This document shows positions 1-7,999 of a DNA stretch of 17,577 nt, piece after piece. Each line of letters opens with the position of its first letter. The first letter of the stretch is position 1. The DNA is taken from contig WRDA01000010.1 in NCBI GenBank assembly GCA_009783675.1, positions 1 through 17,577 of the forward strand, written 5' to 3'. The DNA comes from Symbiobacteriaceae bacterium. GTDB taxonomy: Bacteria > Bacillota > JAAYKD01 > WRDA01. The translations under genes and the position numbers were made by a program. The notes under the pieces are model-generated. The model was given only the letters and a program-made list of their open reading frames with translations. It was not told the origin of the DNA and made no database searches.

Positions 1-663
1 CGTGAGGCCGTTGGTCTGGCTACCAATATCGCCGAGCTTTGCGAAGACTACTTCAACGGTCACATCGCTCAGGCCAGATCGATCCTGCCTCCTGGCATCG
101 TCGGCTACGACCCCAACCGTCCTCTGCCCGAGTATAACCCCGAGAAGGCCAAGCAATTGTTGGAGGAAGCCGGCTATCCCGATGGCATCACCATCGAAGT
201 TACCGTGCGCGACACCTCCACCTGGGTCGAAATCTACCAGATCTTCCAAGAGCAGTATAAACTGGCCAACATCACCTTAGAAATCGCTAAAGTGGATGCG
301 GCAGGCTGGTTCGATAAGCGTTCCACAGGCAATGTCCAGTACTATATGATGAACTGGTATGCCGACTTCCTCGATCCCGATAACTATCTCTATACCATCT
401 ACCACAGCGGCACTGCCGATTTCTTCTCCACCGGTTTCAGGGATCCTTACTTCGATGAGCAGCTGGCTATCGGCCGCACTCTGCCCATCGAGCAGAAACA
501 GGCCCATTATGCCGCTCTGGAGACCTATCTCCTGGAGACCGTCATCGTTGCCTGGCCGCTCTATACACCCACCGGGTATCTCTTAAGATCTGACAGAGTC
601 AAGGATGTCTATGTCAAGGCTGACCTGCTCTTCACTTTTGAGATTGGCTATTTAACCGATTAG
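1..663 (+). CDS. Peptide ABC transporter substrate-binding protein, family 5 (3' part)
   Basis: This is the C-terminal 220 residues of an extracellular solute-binding protein of family 5 (DppA/OppA type); the start lies before the window. The frame is open from base 1 and ends at TAG 661-663. The visible part has the usual features of this family: a proline- and glycine-rich loop (GYDPNRPLPEYNPEKAK), the 'A..LL.EAGYPDG' helix, a segment where the C-terminal lobe lists the ligand environment, and a 'DFLDPDNYLY' stretch near residues 120-130. Such proteins are lipid-anchored outside the membrane and hand peptides to the permease pair encoded just downstream. The ligand cannot be deduced from this fragment; nickel, sugar or peptide binding are all known in the family, though the partner ATPases look peptide-type. 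Confidence 0.93.
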   Translation, partial: REAVGLATNIAELCEDYFNGHIAQARSILPPGIVGYDPNRPLPEYNPEKAKQLLEEAGYPDGITIEVTVRDTSTWVEIYQIFQEQYKLANITLEIAKVDAAGWFDKRSTGNVQYYMMNWYADFLDPDNYLYTIYHSGTADFFSTGFRDPYFDEQLAIGRTLPIEQKQAHYAALETYLLETVIVAWPLYTPTGYLLRSDRVKDVYVKADLLFTFEIGYLTD

Positions 664-674
664 GTAAAACTAAA

Positions 675-737
675 GGGTCGATAGACGTCGACCCCTGTGC
701 GGGAGCGGGGGGCTACTACAGTCACCCGCTCCTTTTT
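675..737 (+). terminator. Tandem hairpins with U-run, internal to the dpp operon
   Basis: Two hairpins follow the binding-protein stop. The first pairs gggtcga (675-681) with tcgaccc (688-694). The second pairs ggagcggg (702-709) with cccgctcc (725-732) and runs straight into five T residues (733-737), as in a Rho-independent terminator. It sits 37 bases before the next gene's start. In this transporter class such a site commonly lets the binding protein be made in excess over the permeases by partial read-through; that use here is inferred. Confidence 0.8.
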
Positions 738-773
738 CCTTGTATAAAACGTGCGGTACCTAGGAGTGATAAT

Positions 774-1706
774 TTGCTCAAGTACATCCTGAGTCGTCTG
801 GGTCAAGCAGTCATCGTCCTGCTCTTAGCGACGATCGTGACCTTCGTTCTGGTCAATGTCGCACCCGGTGATCCGGTGATCACCATGTTGCAAAAGCGAG
901 CGGATCAGGCGCAGATCGACCGCGTACGCCGTGAGCTGGGCTTGGATAAGCCGTTGATCAATCAATATTTTGACTTTTTAACTAAAGCCATACGTTTCGA
1001 CTTCGGAAACTCTTATTCCAACCGCATACCGGTTATGCAGCTGATTAAACAGGCCTTCCCGGTGACGATTAAGCTGGGCTTGTGGTCGCTGCTCTTCGCG
1101 GCGATCTTCGGTATAACCGTCGGCACCCTTTCCGCCGTCTTCCGAGGTACCCTCATCGATAAATTTATCATGCTCCTGGCCATCTTCCAGATCTCCGCGC
1201 CGGCTTTCTGGTTCGCCATGATGCTGCAGATCTTCTTCGGTTTACACTTGAAGATTCTGCCGGTATCGGGGATGTCCCATCCGCTTTGGATGGTCTTGCC
1301 GGTGACGGTGCTTGGGCTGCGCTACGGAGCCATGTCTGCGCGTCTGATCCGCACCAGCATGTTGGATGCTCTCTCTCAGGATTATGTGCGAACAGCCAAA
1401 GCTAAGGGCGTCGCCGACATCCTGGTAGTGATGAAGCATGTCTTGAAGAATGCCTCCATCCCTATCATGACCATGCTTGGTGGCATGTTGAGATCCATGC
1501 TCAGCGGCGCCGTGGTGGTGGAGAGAGTCTTCGGTATCCAGGGCATGGGCAAACTGGCTATCGATGCGGTGATGTCCAGGGACATCAACATCATTCAGGC
1601 CACCTGTCTGTATAGCGCCTTTCTCTTCGTCATCATAAACCTCATCGTGGATCTCACCTACGGCTTACTAGATCCTCGTATACGCATCACGGGAGGTGCT
1701 AAATGA
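774..1706 (+). CDS. dppB: Dipeptide/oligopeptide ABC transporter permease, DppB type
   Basis: A 310-residue inner-membrane permease of the peptide/nickel family, forming one half of the translocation channel. It starts with TTG; AGGAG at 762-766 is correctly spaced and the N-terminus MLKYILSRLGQAVIVLLLAT is typical of DppB. Residues 9-30 form the first membrane helix, followed by the family motif APGDP (30-34), a periplasmic-side loop, and five more helices between about 98 and 295. The cytoplasmic EAA loop that docks on the ATPase is clear at about 203-222 (DYVRTAKAKG...KH). The stop TGA overlaps the next gene's ATG (ATGA), so the two permeases are translationally coupled. Dpp versus Opp naming is by general resemblance only. 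Confidence 0.93.
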   Translation: MLKYILSRLGQAVIVLLLATIVTFVLVNVAPGDPVITMLQKRADQAQIDRVRRELGLDKPLINQYFDFLTKAIRFDFGNSYSNRIPVMQLIKQAFPVTIKLGLWSLLFAAIFGITVGTLSAVFRGTLIDKFIMLLAIFQISAPAFWFAMMLQIFFGLHLKILPVSGMSHPLWMVLPVTVLGLRYGAMSARLIRTSMLDALSQDYVRTAKAKGVADILVVMKHVLKNASIPIMTMLGGMLRSMLSGAVVVERVFGIQGMGKLAIDAVMSRDINIIQATCLYSAFLFVIINLIVDLTYGLLDPRIRITGGAK

Positions 1707-2623
1707 GCATCTTTAACAGACGCAGTCAGGGCAAGGATCTGGCCGAACGCCTGGGAGCCCGTGAGGATGAGTTGCGCGCCTCGACCCTTTATCGCGATGC
1801 CTGGATTCGGCTAAAGAAGAATAAACTTGCTCTTTTCGCTTTCGCGGCTATCGTGGTCATCGTCATCATCGCTATCTTCGCACCCCTCATCGCGCCCTAT
1901 GCTCCGGAAACCCAGGATCTGAAGAATCGCAACCAGGGACCCTCGGATGCGCATCTTCTGGGCACCGATTCCCTTGGTCGGGACTTGCTCTCCAGAATCA
2001 TCCACGGCTCCAGGGTATCCCTGATGGTGGGTATCATCACCGAGTGTATCGCCGTGCCCTTAGGAGTCTTACTCGGCTCCATCGCCGGCTACTATGGTGG
2101 CAAGATCGATGCCGTCATCTCCAGGATCATCGAGACCCTCTCCTCTTTTCCCTTCATCCTCTTCGCTATGGTGCTGATGTATGTCTTCGGCACCGGCCTG
2201 GTGGCGGTTTTCGTCGCTCTGGGGATTATCGGCTGGATCGGACTGGCACGTTTGATACGTGGCCAGGTGATTCAACTCAAGGAGCGAGAGTTCGTGGAAG
2301 CCGCCCGCGCGGCTGGTGCTTCCGACCTGACCATTATCTTTAAGCATCTGATACCCAACTGCCTCTCCACCATCATCGTGGTCATCACTCTGGATATTCC
2401 CGATGACATCGTATACGAGGCGACCTTAAGCTTTATCGGCCTGGGTGTTCAACCCCCCATGCCAAGCTGGGGCAGCATGTTGGCGGAATCGATGAAGTAC
2501 ATGAGGGATAACCCTGGTTATGCTATCTATCCCGGACTGGCACTGATGTTTTTGGTGCTGATGTTCAACACCCTGGGAGACGGCTTACGTGATGCTCTGG
2601 ATCCCAAGCTGAAGAACCTGTAG
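1703..2623 (+). CDS. dppC: Dipeptide/oligopeptide ABC transporter permease, DppC type
   Basis: A 306-residue permease, partner of the preceding gene. GGGAGG at 1691-1696 precedes the ATG at 1703, which overlaps the upstream stop by four bases. The protein has the DppC hallmarks: an N-terminal cytoplasmic segment (1-40), a membrane helix (41-64) followed by 'APYAP', the conserved GTDSLGRDLLSR motif (87-98), and an EAA loop at about 195-219 (REFVEAARAAGASD...KHLIPN). The C-terminal part carries FIGLGVQPPMPSWG (244-257), another strong family signature. Its length equals the family norm. It acts in the membrane as a heterodimer with the DppB-type subunit. Confidence 0.94.
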   Translation: MSIFNRRSQGKDLAERLGAREDELRASTLYRDAWIRLKKNKLALFAFAAIVVIVIIAIFAPLIAPYAPETQDLKNRNQGPSDAHLLGTDSLGRDLLSRIIHGSRVSLMVGIITECIAVPLGVLLGSIAGYYGGKIDAVISRIIETLSSFPFILFAMVLMYVFGTGLVAVFVALGIIGWIGLARLIRGQVIQLKEREFVEAARAAGASDLTIIFKHLIPNCLSTIIVVITLDIPDDIVYEATLSFIGLGVQPPMPSWGSMLAESMKYMRDNPGYAIYPGLALMFLVLMFNTLGDGLRDALDPKLKNL

Positions 2624-2633
2624 GAGGGAGAAG

Positions 2634-3620
2634 ATGGCTCAGGAAGTATTAATTCAGGTCAAGGACCTGTTGACTCAGTTCAGATTAGACGACGGTCTTC
2701 TCACCGCGGTGAACGGCATCTCCTTCGAGATTCACAAAGGAGAGACATTAGGGATTGTAGGGGAATCAGGCTGTGGCAAATCGGTAACCGCCCTCTCCCT
2801 GCTGAACCTCATCGAACCTCCGGGCAAAGTAGCCGGAGGGGAGATCCTTTGCGACGGGGTCAATGTCCTAAAGATGAATAAGAGGGAACTGCGGTCTTTC
2901 CGAGGGAACCAGATCGCCATGGTCTTCCAGGAACCCATGACCTCCCTCAACCCTGTCTTTACGGTTGGTAATCAGATCGACGAAGTCATCAGGATTCATA
3001 ACCGCGTCTCCTCCCACGAGGCCAGGGAACGCACTATCGAGCTGCTGCGCCTGGTGAACATACCCCTGCCCGAACAGCGCTATGGCGAGTATCCCCATCA
3101 GCTGTCGGGAGGCATGCGCCAGCGGGTGATGATCGCCATGGCTCTGGCTTGTAATCCCAAGCTGCTGATCTGTGACGAGCCGACCACCGCTTTAGATGTC
3201 ACCGTGCAGGCGCAGGTCTTAAAACTGATCAATAAGCTAAAACGTCAGATGGACATGGCCATAATGCTGATAACTCACGATCTGGCCGTGATCTCCTCTA
3301 TCGCCGACCGGGTGATCATCATGTATGCCGGTCAGATCGTGGAGGAAGCCATCGAAAGAGAGATCTTCACCAACCCCTTGCATCCCTACACCGAAGCCTT
3401 ACTGAAGTCGATTCCCTCATTGAGCAAGAACACCGAGGAGCTGTACATGATCAAGGGTATGGTGCCAAATCTGCTGCAGAGACACGAGGGTTGCCTCTTC
3501 GCGCCTCGCTGCGAGTATGCCAGGGAGATCTGTCGCAGTGTAGAGCCAAGCTCCTGCCTGGTGGGCAATACTAAGGTACTCTGCCACAAATACATGGATG
3601 ATTGGGAGGTGGCGCCATGA
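2634..3620 (+). CDS. dppD: Peptide ABC transporter ATP-binding protein, DppD type
   Basis: A 328-residue cytoplasmic ATPase. The ATG follows AGGAGGGA (2622-2629), which overlaps the end of the permease gene. Motifs in order: Walker A GESGCGKS (43-50), Q-loop glutamine at 99, signature LSGGMRQR (157-164), Walker B LLICDEP (177-183), H-loop histidine at 215. The C-terminal oligopeptide-transporter domain (about 230-320) carries cysteines at 287, 293, 300 and 308, spaced C-x5-C-x6-C-x7-C, the pattern tied to a [4Fe-4S] cluster in DppD-type proteins. It pairs with the next ATPase and drives import. Its stop overlaps the next ATG (ATGA). Confidence 0.94.
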   Translation: MAQEVLIQVKDLLTQFRLDDGLLTAVNGISFEIHKGETLGIVGESGCGKSVTALSLLNLIEPPGKVAGGEILCDGVNVLKMNKRELRSFRGNQIAMVFQEPMTSLNPVFTVGNQIDEVIRIHNRVSSHEARERTIELLRLVNIPLPEQRYGEYPHQLSGGMRQRVMIAMALACNPKLLICDEPTTALDVTVQAQVLKLINKLKRQMDMAIMLITHDLAVISSIADRVIIMYAGQIVEEAIEREIFTNPLHPYTEALLKSIPSLSKNTEELYMIKGMVPNLLQRHEGCLFAPRCEYAREICRSVEPSSCLVGNTKVLCHKYMDDWEVAP

Positions 3621-4585
3621 GCAACCTCCTGGAGATCAGCAACCTGAAGAAATGGTTTCCCGTATCCAGCCGTTCTCTGTGGGGGAAGCCAGCCTATGTC
3701 CGGGCGGTAGACGATGTCTCCTTCGTGGTCAAAGAGGGAGAGACCATGGGCATCGTTGGTGAATCCGGCTGTGGTAAATCCACCCTCGGTCGTACCATCC
3801 TCAAACTCCTGCAGCCAACCTCCGGCAGCGTGCATTTCGACGGGGAAGATATAACCTCTTTCAGCAACTCCCGTATGCGAGCCGTCAGGCGCAATATGCA
3901 GATCATGTTTCAGGATCCCTATGCTTCTCTGGATCCCCGCATGACCATCGCCAACATCATCGCCGAACCCATGGACACCATGAAGACGGTGCAAAACAGC
4001 GAACAGCGCCTGGACCATATCGTGGAGCTCCTGGAAGTCTGTGGGATCAACAAAGCCTTCTTAAATCGCTACCCTCACGAATTTTCCGGTGGCCAGCGCC
4101 AGAGGATCGGTATCGCCAGAGCCCTCTCGGTAATGCCCAAACTCATCGTCTGTGACGAGCCGGTTTCGGCTTTGGATGTCTCCATCCAATCACAGATCAT
4201 CAATCTGTTGGTAGACTTACAGCGTCGCTTCAACCTGACCCTGGTCTTCATCTCTCATGACCTGGGAGTGGTGGAGTATATCTCCGACCGGGTAGGGGTC
4301 ATGTATCTGGGCAAGATCGTGGAGATCGCTTCCAAGAGGGAGCTCTTCGCGCATCCAACCCATCCCTACACCAAGGCACTGCTGCTCTCCATCCCGGAGA
4401 TCGGTTCCCGTAAGTTCGAAGATGAGACGCCAATCCTGGAGGGAGATATCCCCAGCCCAATCAACCCTCCCTCGGGATGCCCCTTCCATACCCGTTGCCC
4501 CGAGGTCATGCCCGACTGCTCGCAAATCGTGCCCGAGCTAAAGGAAGTGGGCGAAGGTCATCTGGTCTCCTGCATCCGGCACTGA
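3617..4585 (+). CDS. dppF: Peptide ABC transporter ATP-binding protein, DppF type
   Basis: A 322-residue ATPase, the second motor subunit. I chose ATG 3617 over an in-frame TTG at 3602 because GGGAGG (3604-3609) lies seven bases before it and the ATGA overlap with the previous gene mirrors the permease junction. The N-terminus MSNLLEISNLKKWFP is typical of DppF. Motifs: Walker A GESGCGKS (48-55), signature FSGGQRQR (156-163), Walker B LIVCDEP (176-182), H-loop histidine 214. Four C-terminal cysteines at 288, 294, 301 and 319 resemble the DppD cluster pattern, but the last spacing is long. A terminator follows directly, so this is the last gene of the operon. Confidence 0.94.
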   Translation: MSNLLEISNLKKWFPVSSRSLWGKPAYVRAVDDVSFVVKEGETMGIVGESGCGKSTLGRTILKLLQPTSGSVHFDGEDITSFSNSRMRAVRRNMQIMFQDPYASLDPRMTIANIIAEPMDTMKTVQNSEQRLDHIVELLEVCGINKAFLNRYPHEFSGGQRQRIGIARALSVMPKLIVCDEPVSALDVSIQSQIINLLVDLQRRFNLTLVFISHDLGVVEYISDRVGVMYLGKIVEIASKRELFAHPTHPYTKALLLSIPEIGSRKFEDETPILEGDIPSPINPPSGCPFHTRCPEVMPDCSQIVPELKEVGEGHLVSCIRH

Positions 4586-4599
4586 GAGTACAAATCAAA

Positions 4600-4626
4600 G
4601 GCGGCTCGCGAAGAGTCGCCTTTTTT
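4600..4626 (+). terminator. Rho-independent terminator of the peptide transporter operon
   Basis: ggcggct (4600-4606) pairs with agtcgcc (4614-4620), with one G-U pair and a seven-base loop, and is followed by six T residues (4621-4626). It lies 14 bases after the dppF-type stop. It marks the boundary between the GC-richer transporter operon and the AT-richer region to the right. Confidence 0.88.
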
Positions 4627-4644
4627 AGCCCGGTGGAGTATTAT

Positions 4645-4673
4645 TTGGGGTACATAGATGGCTTTCTTATAAT
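4645..4673 (+). promoter_or_regulatory. Candidate sigma-A promoter for the LRR-stalk gene
   Basis: A perfect TATAAT (4668-4673) has TTGGGG (4645-4650) upstream at a 17-base spacing. This would give a leader of about 100 bases before the ATG at 4778. The -35 box matches the consensus at only half its positions. A second TATAAT at 4707-4712 has no convincing -35. Confidence 0.4.
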
Positions 4674-4777
4674 CTTAAGCCAGGATGTCATCGTTGACTT
4701 CTATTTTATAATAAACCTAATTCACGCTGTTTCATGTTTTTTAGATCATGCAACCCTGGCAGGAAAGGAATGGTCAA

Positions 4778-5806
4778 ATGAGAAAAGGACTGGCAGTAAC
4801 TCTACAGATAGTCGTTTGTGTATCTCTAGCACTCTTCTCTCTCAGTCTTGCCGATACGAGTTATAAAGAATCTGGCTTTACCTATGTTCATCTGGATGAC
4901 AATACTGTCATGGTCACTGGGATCGATATTAGCGTCTATCCATACCCAACGGACATTGCCATACCTGAGTCCTTGGGCGGCAAAACCGTTGTTCGTATCG
5001 ACGACTGGGCATTGTCCAATGTCGGACTAAATAGTGTCATTCTTCCAGATACTGTGGTCACCATAGGAACCGGCGCCTTTCATCACAACTTTTCTTTACA
5101 TAATGTCATTCTTTCGCAATCGCTTAAGGCTATTGGTGATCGTGCTTTCGAAGGATGCTGGGACCTGCGATATGTAAGTCTGCCTGATCATCTGGAATCA
5201 ATTGGCGAGTATGCATTTTTCACCAGTCGTACAGGATGGAACGTCTTTATCCCTGATTCTGTCGAGCAAATTGGTAGATACGCTTTCTTCAACTTCTATA
5301 CCGTAGTCTTCGCGACAGCAGGCTCAGTTGGAGAAACATATTGCGGAACCTCAGTACCCTTTGTAACTCTGGCAGAAGGAGATGACGAGACTTTTCTTTC
5401 TGATACAATAGTGTTGCAGGTAGGTTCCAACGATATCGTTAAGCAGGGTAAACGCATTTATGAACTTGAAAAGCCACTTCAGATCGTTAACGGACGGACA
5501 ATGGTTCCATTGTCTTTTCTGATAGACTTCCTTTCAGATGAGAAGGTTCTCTTCGAAGACGATGATGACATGTTAGCGTATTTCGCTCAGGAACACGGAG
5601 TGCTTGTGACCATTGGCGAGTCGATGATATATGTAAATGAAATAGAGTATAACTATGGTCAGGAAGTAATAATTGAAGATGGTGAAATCCTCGTCCCAAT
5701 TAGAATCTTTGAATCTTTCGTGAGTGAAATCCGCTGGCACCACACGACCAAGACCATAGCATTGATCCCAATAATGGAAGAGTCCTTCCCACTCCTGGAC
5801 GAGTAG
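4778..5806 (+). CDS. Secreted BspA-type leucine-rich repeat protein with C-terminal stalk domain
   Basis: A 342-residue exported protein. I prefer ATG 4778 to ATG 4748: aggaaagga (4761-4769) is eight bases upstream and the N-terminus (MRKGLAVTLQIVVCVSLALF) becomes a clean signal peptide, with cleavage likely near residue 25. Residues about 55-195 hold BspA-type leucine-rich repeats (LRR_5): repeated 'L..V.LPD.L..IG..AF' units. Residues about 210-332 match the copper-amine-oxidase N-terminal-like 'stalk' domain, with paired motifs NGRTMVPLSFL and DGEILVPIRIF, each leading to a hydrophobic strand. Stalk domains are common on Bacillota cell-surface proteins and no enzymatic role is implied. It is monocistronic and convergent with the minus-strand cassette to its right. 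The ligand of the repeat domain is unknown. Confidence 0.85.
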   Translation: MRKGLAVTLQIVVCVSLALFSLSLADTSYKESGFTYVHLDDNTVMVTGIDISVYPYPTDIAIPESLGGKTVVRIDDWALSNVGLNSVILPDTVVTIGTGAFHHNFSLHNVILSQSLKAIGDRAFEGCWDLRYVSLPDHLESIGEYAFFTSRTGWNVFIPDSVEQIGRYAFFNFYTVVFATAGSVGETYCGTSVPFVTLAEGDDETFLSDTIVLQVGSNDIVKQGKRIYELEKPLQIVNGRTMVPLSFLIDFLSDEKVLFEDDDDMLAYFAQEHGVLVTIGESMIYVNEIEYNYGQEVIIEDGEILVPIRIFESFVSEIRWHHTTKTIALIPIMEESFPLLDE

Positions 5807-5815
5807 GGAAGGACT
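5781..5815. other. Inverted repeat over the LRR-stalk stop codon
   Basis: agtccttccc (5781-5790) pairs perfectly with gggaaggact (5806-5815) over a 15-base loop that includes the stop codon. No T-run follows on the plus strand, so this is not a textbook terminator. It lies between convergent genes and may still block read-through or stabilise mRNA 3' ends. Confidence 0.4.
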
Positions 5816-5843
5816 GAGTCCTATTGTGGTAATAGGTGGGATC

Positions 5844-6962
5844 TTACTCTACTCTTCTAATCCCAACTGCATATACAGCGCTTGCCATTGCGGGTACAAC
5901 AGTAAAGAAATCGATAAATTCAGTCTTGTCGTTTGCTATTTTCCCAATATCAATAACGTCGACATGGTGAAAAGAATCAATCCAAGACTCGTTATATCCA
6001 ACAATAGATCCTGAACTCGATTTTACTAAGGGAAAACTCCATCCTGCATGACTACCTAGCGATATTCTGAAGCTACCTTCGGTACCTGTTCTGTTTGTTA
6101 GGGCAATTCCAACTAGCATCAACGCTCCAAAGTTTCCGGCGTTTTTGCATTTACCGTCTTTACCTTTTGCTCTTAAGTCAACTGGTGACGATGGAGCTTC
6201 GTCGATGAATGTGATGAGATCACCATCATTGAAGGAATTATATATTTGACCAAGATCGTTTGGTGCCCCAAACAGAAGGCAGTGCACTTTCGTTGAGTCG
6301 ACAACATCTATTTTTGCTCTCATATCTATAATGCAACTATCACATTTTCCTCTTGCCATATTGCCAACAGGTGTTGCAAATGTAACACCTTGATCAGAGT
6401 GATTTTGGTATGCAACATCCCAGATAATGCCTACGGCTTCATCCAGGATATTTGAACTGTAACTGATTGTTATTTCAATAATTGCACCAAATGCCTTTGA
6501 ATAATTAATACCTTCAGTGTTAAATAATGGTTGATACCCTCCAGCTGGTACTATGAACTGAAATGGGGTTGCCATTCCAGTAAAGTAGTCTCTCCATGCA
6601 TAAAAATCACTCCCATTACATATGCCTCCATCGTACTGATGAGATATAGATAAACAGCCACTAACACATATGCTTTTATACGCATGTGGGTTGTGCACTG
6701 TTATAGTATGATTAATAGCCTCATGTAAGCCATTCGAATGCCATGAATAATATCGTATGCGACCTTTTATTGTATTTCTATTAAGAAAGAAACCATTATC
6801 TGCTAGACTGTCAGTGGTTACTACTTCCGGGTTATTTGAAATGATCATCGGATATCCTTCTTGGCTCACTTCGCTGCCCATGCAGGTGATAAAACTACCG
6901 TAACCATTCACCTGAAATGGAGGTTGGTTCTTAAGGTATGTGTGTTTGTCAAAAGATGCCAT
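5844..6962 (-). CDS. Orphan 372-aa protein, no signal peptide
   Basis: I do not recognise a firm family. The start is set at 6962 (MASFDKHTY): the upstream in-frame ATG at 6971 abuts the GAAAGG ribosome site (6977-6972) with no spacing, while 6962 is nine bases from it. The protein has no signal peptide or membrane helix. It is rich in beta-forming stretches, glycine, serine and asparagine, and has about seven cysteines, including a CDSC pair. The N-terminal segment with 'NNPEVV...' followed by 'GRIRYYSWHSNG' faintly recalls a beta-rich domain that I associate with stalk-domain surface proteins; that is from memory and weak. It is the last gene of the minus-strand group after the holin, 57 bases downstream of it. 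The content suggests an extracellular or structural protein, but export would need a route other than Sec. Confidence 0.75.
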   Translation of the reverse strand: MASFDKHTYLKNQPPFQVNGYGSFITCMGSEVSQEGYPMIISNNPEVVTTDSLADNGFFLNRNTIKGRIRYYSWHSNGLHEAINHTITVHNPHAYKSICVSGCLSISHQYDGGICNGSDFYAWRDYFTGMATPFQFIVPAGGYQPLFNTEGINYSKAFGAIIEITISYSSNILDEAVGIIWDVAYQNHSDQGVTFATPVGNMARGKCDSCIIDMRAKIDVVDSTKVHCLLFGAPNDLGQIYNSFNDGDLITFIDEAPSSPVDLRAKGKDGKCKNAGNFGALMLVGIALTNRTGTEGSFRISLGSHAGWSFPLVKSSSGSIVGYNESWIDSFHHVDVIDIGKIANDKTEFIDFFTVVPAMASAVYAVGIRRVE

Positions 6963-7019
6963 TTTTTTCATCCTTTCATATTGAATCTTATAGCTACTCT
7001 AGTGAAATAGCCAGTTATT

Positions 7020-7322
7020 TTATTTGTGAGCATTTATTCTTACTATATTTGCAATTATTTCTGCTAATCCATCTAGTGTCTTTGGTCCTGTCCATCCAAC
7101 CATACCACATACGATTCCGACCCACTCACCAGATACTCCAGATGCTCTTAGAAATAGAAGTATCATAACCCCGCAGAAACCAGCGATAAAAAGCTCTGCA
7201 AACGTTTTCTTCATCGAGAAAGATCGTTGGTTTTTGTATAGGACCCTTGCAAGACCACCCATAGTAGACATGAGCACCGAAAGTATGACTTCCCACATGC
7301 TCTCGAGGCTAATACCCATCAT
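7020..7322 (-). CDS. Small phage-type holin (LydA-like / holin superfamily III)
   Basis: A 100-residue membrane protein. The start is placed at 7322: AGGAG (7335-7331) lies eight bases upstream; a second ATG follows directly at 7319. Three hydrophobic stretches (about 8-25, 43-59 and 66-82) and a short, partly charged tail fit small holins. The segment around residues 68-90, with 'GIVCGMVGWTGPKTLDGLAEI', resembles the conserved C-terminal part of LydA-type phage holins. Holins form membrane holes that release murein hydrolases or, in some clostridia, large proteins. No endolysin is adjacent. The gene overlaps the 3' end of the upstream sensor-like gene by 14 bases, so the two are coupled. Family placement is from pattern memory and not from a search. 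Confidence 0.7.
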   Translation of the reverse strand: MMGISLESMWEVILSVLMSTMGGLARVLYKNQRSFSMKKTFAELFIAGFCGVMILLFLRASGVSGEWVGIVCGMVGWTGPKTLDGLAEIIANIVRINAHK

Positions 7323-7995
7323 CGTACAATCTCCTGGGACGCCATTCACGCCCTTTGTAGCTATAGTTCAATCGGTTTAATCTCATAATTGCCAAAACCA
7401 GTACTACATTCAGGCAAAAAGTAACAAGCATGCTAGCTATCTGGCCGTAGGTGATCCACTTAGAGGGAGCCACTGTAACGCTCTGTTGCGATGCACCAGC
7501 AATGATTAAAAAGCGAGCTTCATTCCCATCAAGAGACTTTGAGACCCACCTGAAATAAAGATGAATATTGAGGTTTTCCTGATGATCCGGCTTGTATGCC
7601 AATTCAATAGTGCCACTGTCCAAAGTAGTAACTAAATCCAGAAAATCAGAGTACTGAAAGGGGTCCAGTGCGCTCGATTCGTAATAACGCGTTGATATTA
7701 GGTAAATATCCTCACCGTTGTATGCAAACGCACCAGAATATATTTGATACTGCTTATCAATAAACTCAACCGCTCTAGTGATGCTTCTTTCCAAAGTAGC
7801 AATATCATATGGCTGTGAGCCATCAATTACTTCAGCTATCAGATCTACAGAGTTGGTAATTTCGTTAATCTTTTCCTCCAGAAGAGTTTCATTTATTGCT
7901 CTTGTAATTATTGAGAAATAGATAGTGTTAACCGTTAGGAACACTAGTGGAATGAGTAATAAAAGTCTGCTCCTGTTGTGCTTTGAAGAATGCAT
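7309..7995 (-). CDS. Two-helix membrane protein with Cache-like extracellular domain
   Basis: A 228-residue protein with an N-terminal membrane helix (about 10-31), an outside domain (about 32-180) and a second helix (about 183-205), ending in a short basic tail. The layout and the first part after helix one (long amphipathic helix 'INETLLEEKINEITNSVDLIAEVI', then 'YSGAFAYNGEDIYLIS') resemble the Cache-type sensor regions of chemoreceptors and histidine kinases, but there is no kinase, HAMP or methyl-accepting part. The start has GAGGTG (8006-8001) in front. The gene is coupled upstream to a truncated leader peptide (stop four bases before its ATG) and downstream to the holin by overlap. Exact family unknown; a stand-alone sensor or a holin regulator are possible readings. 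Confidence 0.72.
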   Translation of the reverse strand: MHSSKHNRSRLLLLIPLVFLTVNTIYFSIITRAINETLLEEKINEITNSVDLIAEVIDGSQPYDIATLERSITRAVEFIDKQYQIYSGAFAYNGEDIYLISTRYYESSALDPFQYSDFLDLVTTLDSGTIELAYKPDHQENLNIHLYFRWVSKSLDGNEARFLIIAGASQQSVTVAPSKWITYGQIASMLVTFCLNVVLVLAIMRLNRLNYSYKGREWRPRRLYDDGY

Positions 7996-7999
7996 TAAG

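Noticed and set aside
1382..1594. Minus-strand small frames inside the permease genes
   Set aside because: They are shadows of well-supported membrane proteins, without ribosome sites.
3602..3616. Five extra N-terminal codons (TTG start) for the DppF-type ATPase
   Set aside because: They overlap the ribosome binding site itself; ATG 3617 has the right spacing and the ATGA overlap.
3386..4018. 210-codon minus-strand open frame across the two ATPase genes
   Set aside because: It is antisense to two clear ATPases and its product has no recognisable domain; such frames arise from GC-rich codon patterns.
4684..4712. Second TATAAT upstream of the LRR-stalk gene as a promoter
   Set aside because: No -35 element at the right distance; the TTGACT nearby is only seven to nine bases away.
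5844..7995. A prophage remnant as explanation for the holin
   Set aside because: No endolysin, tail, capsid, integrase or terminase gene is near it; the neighbours look like surface or signalling genes. It remains possible that the holin was taken from a phage.
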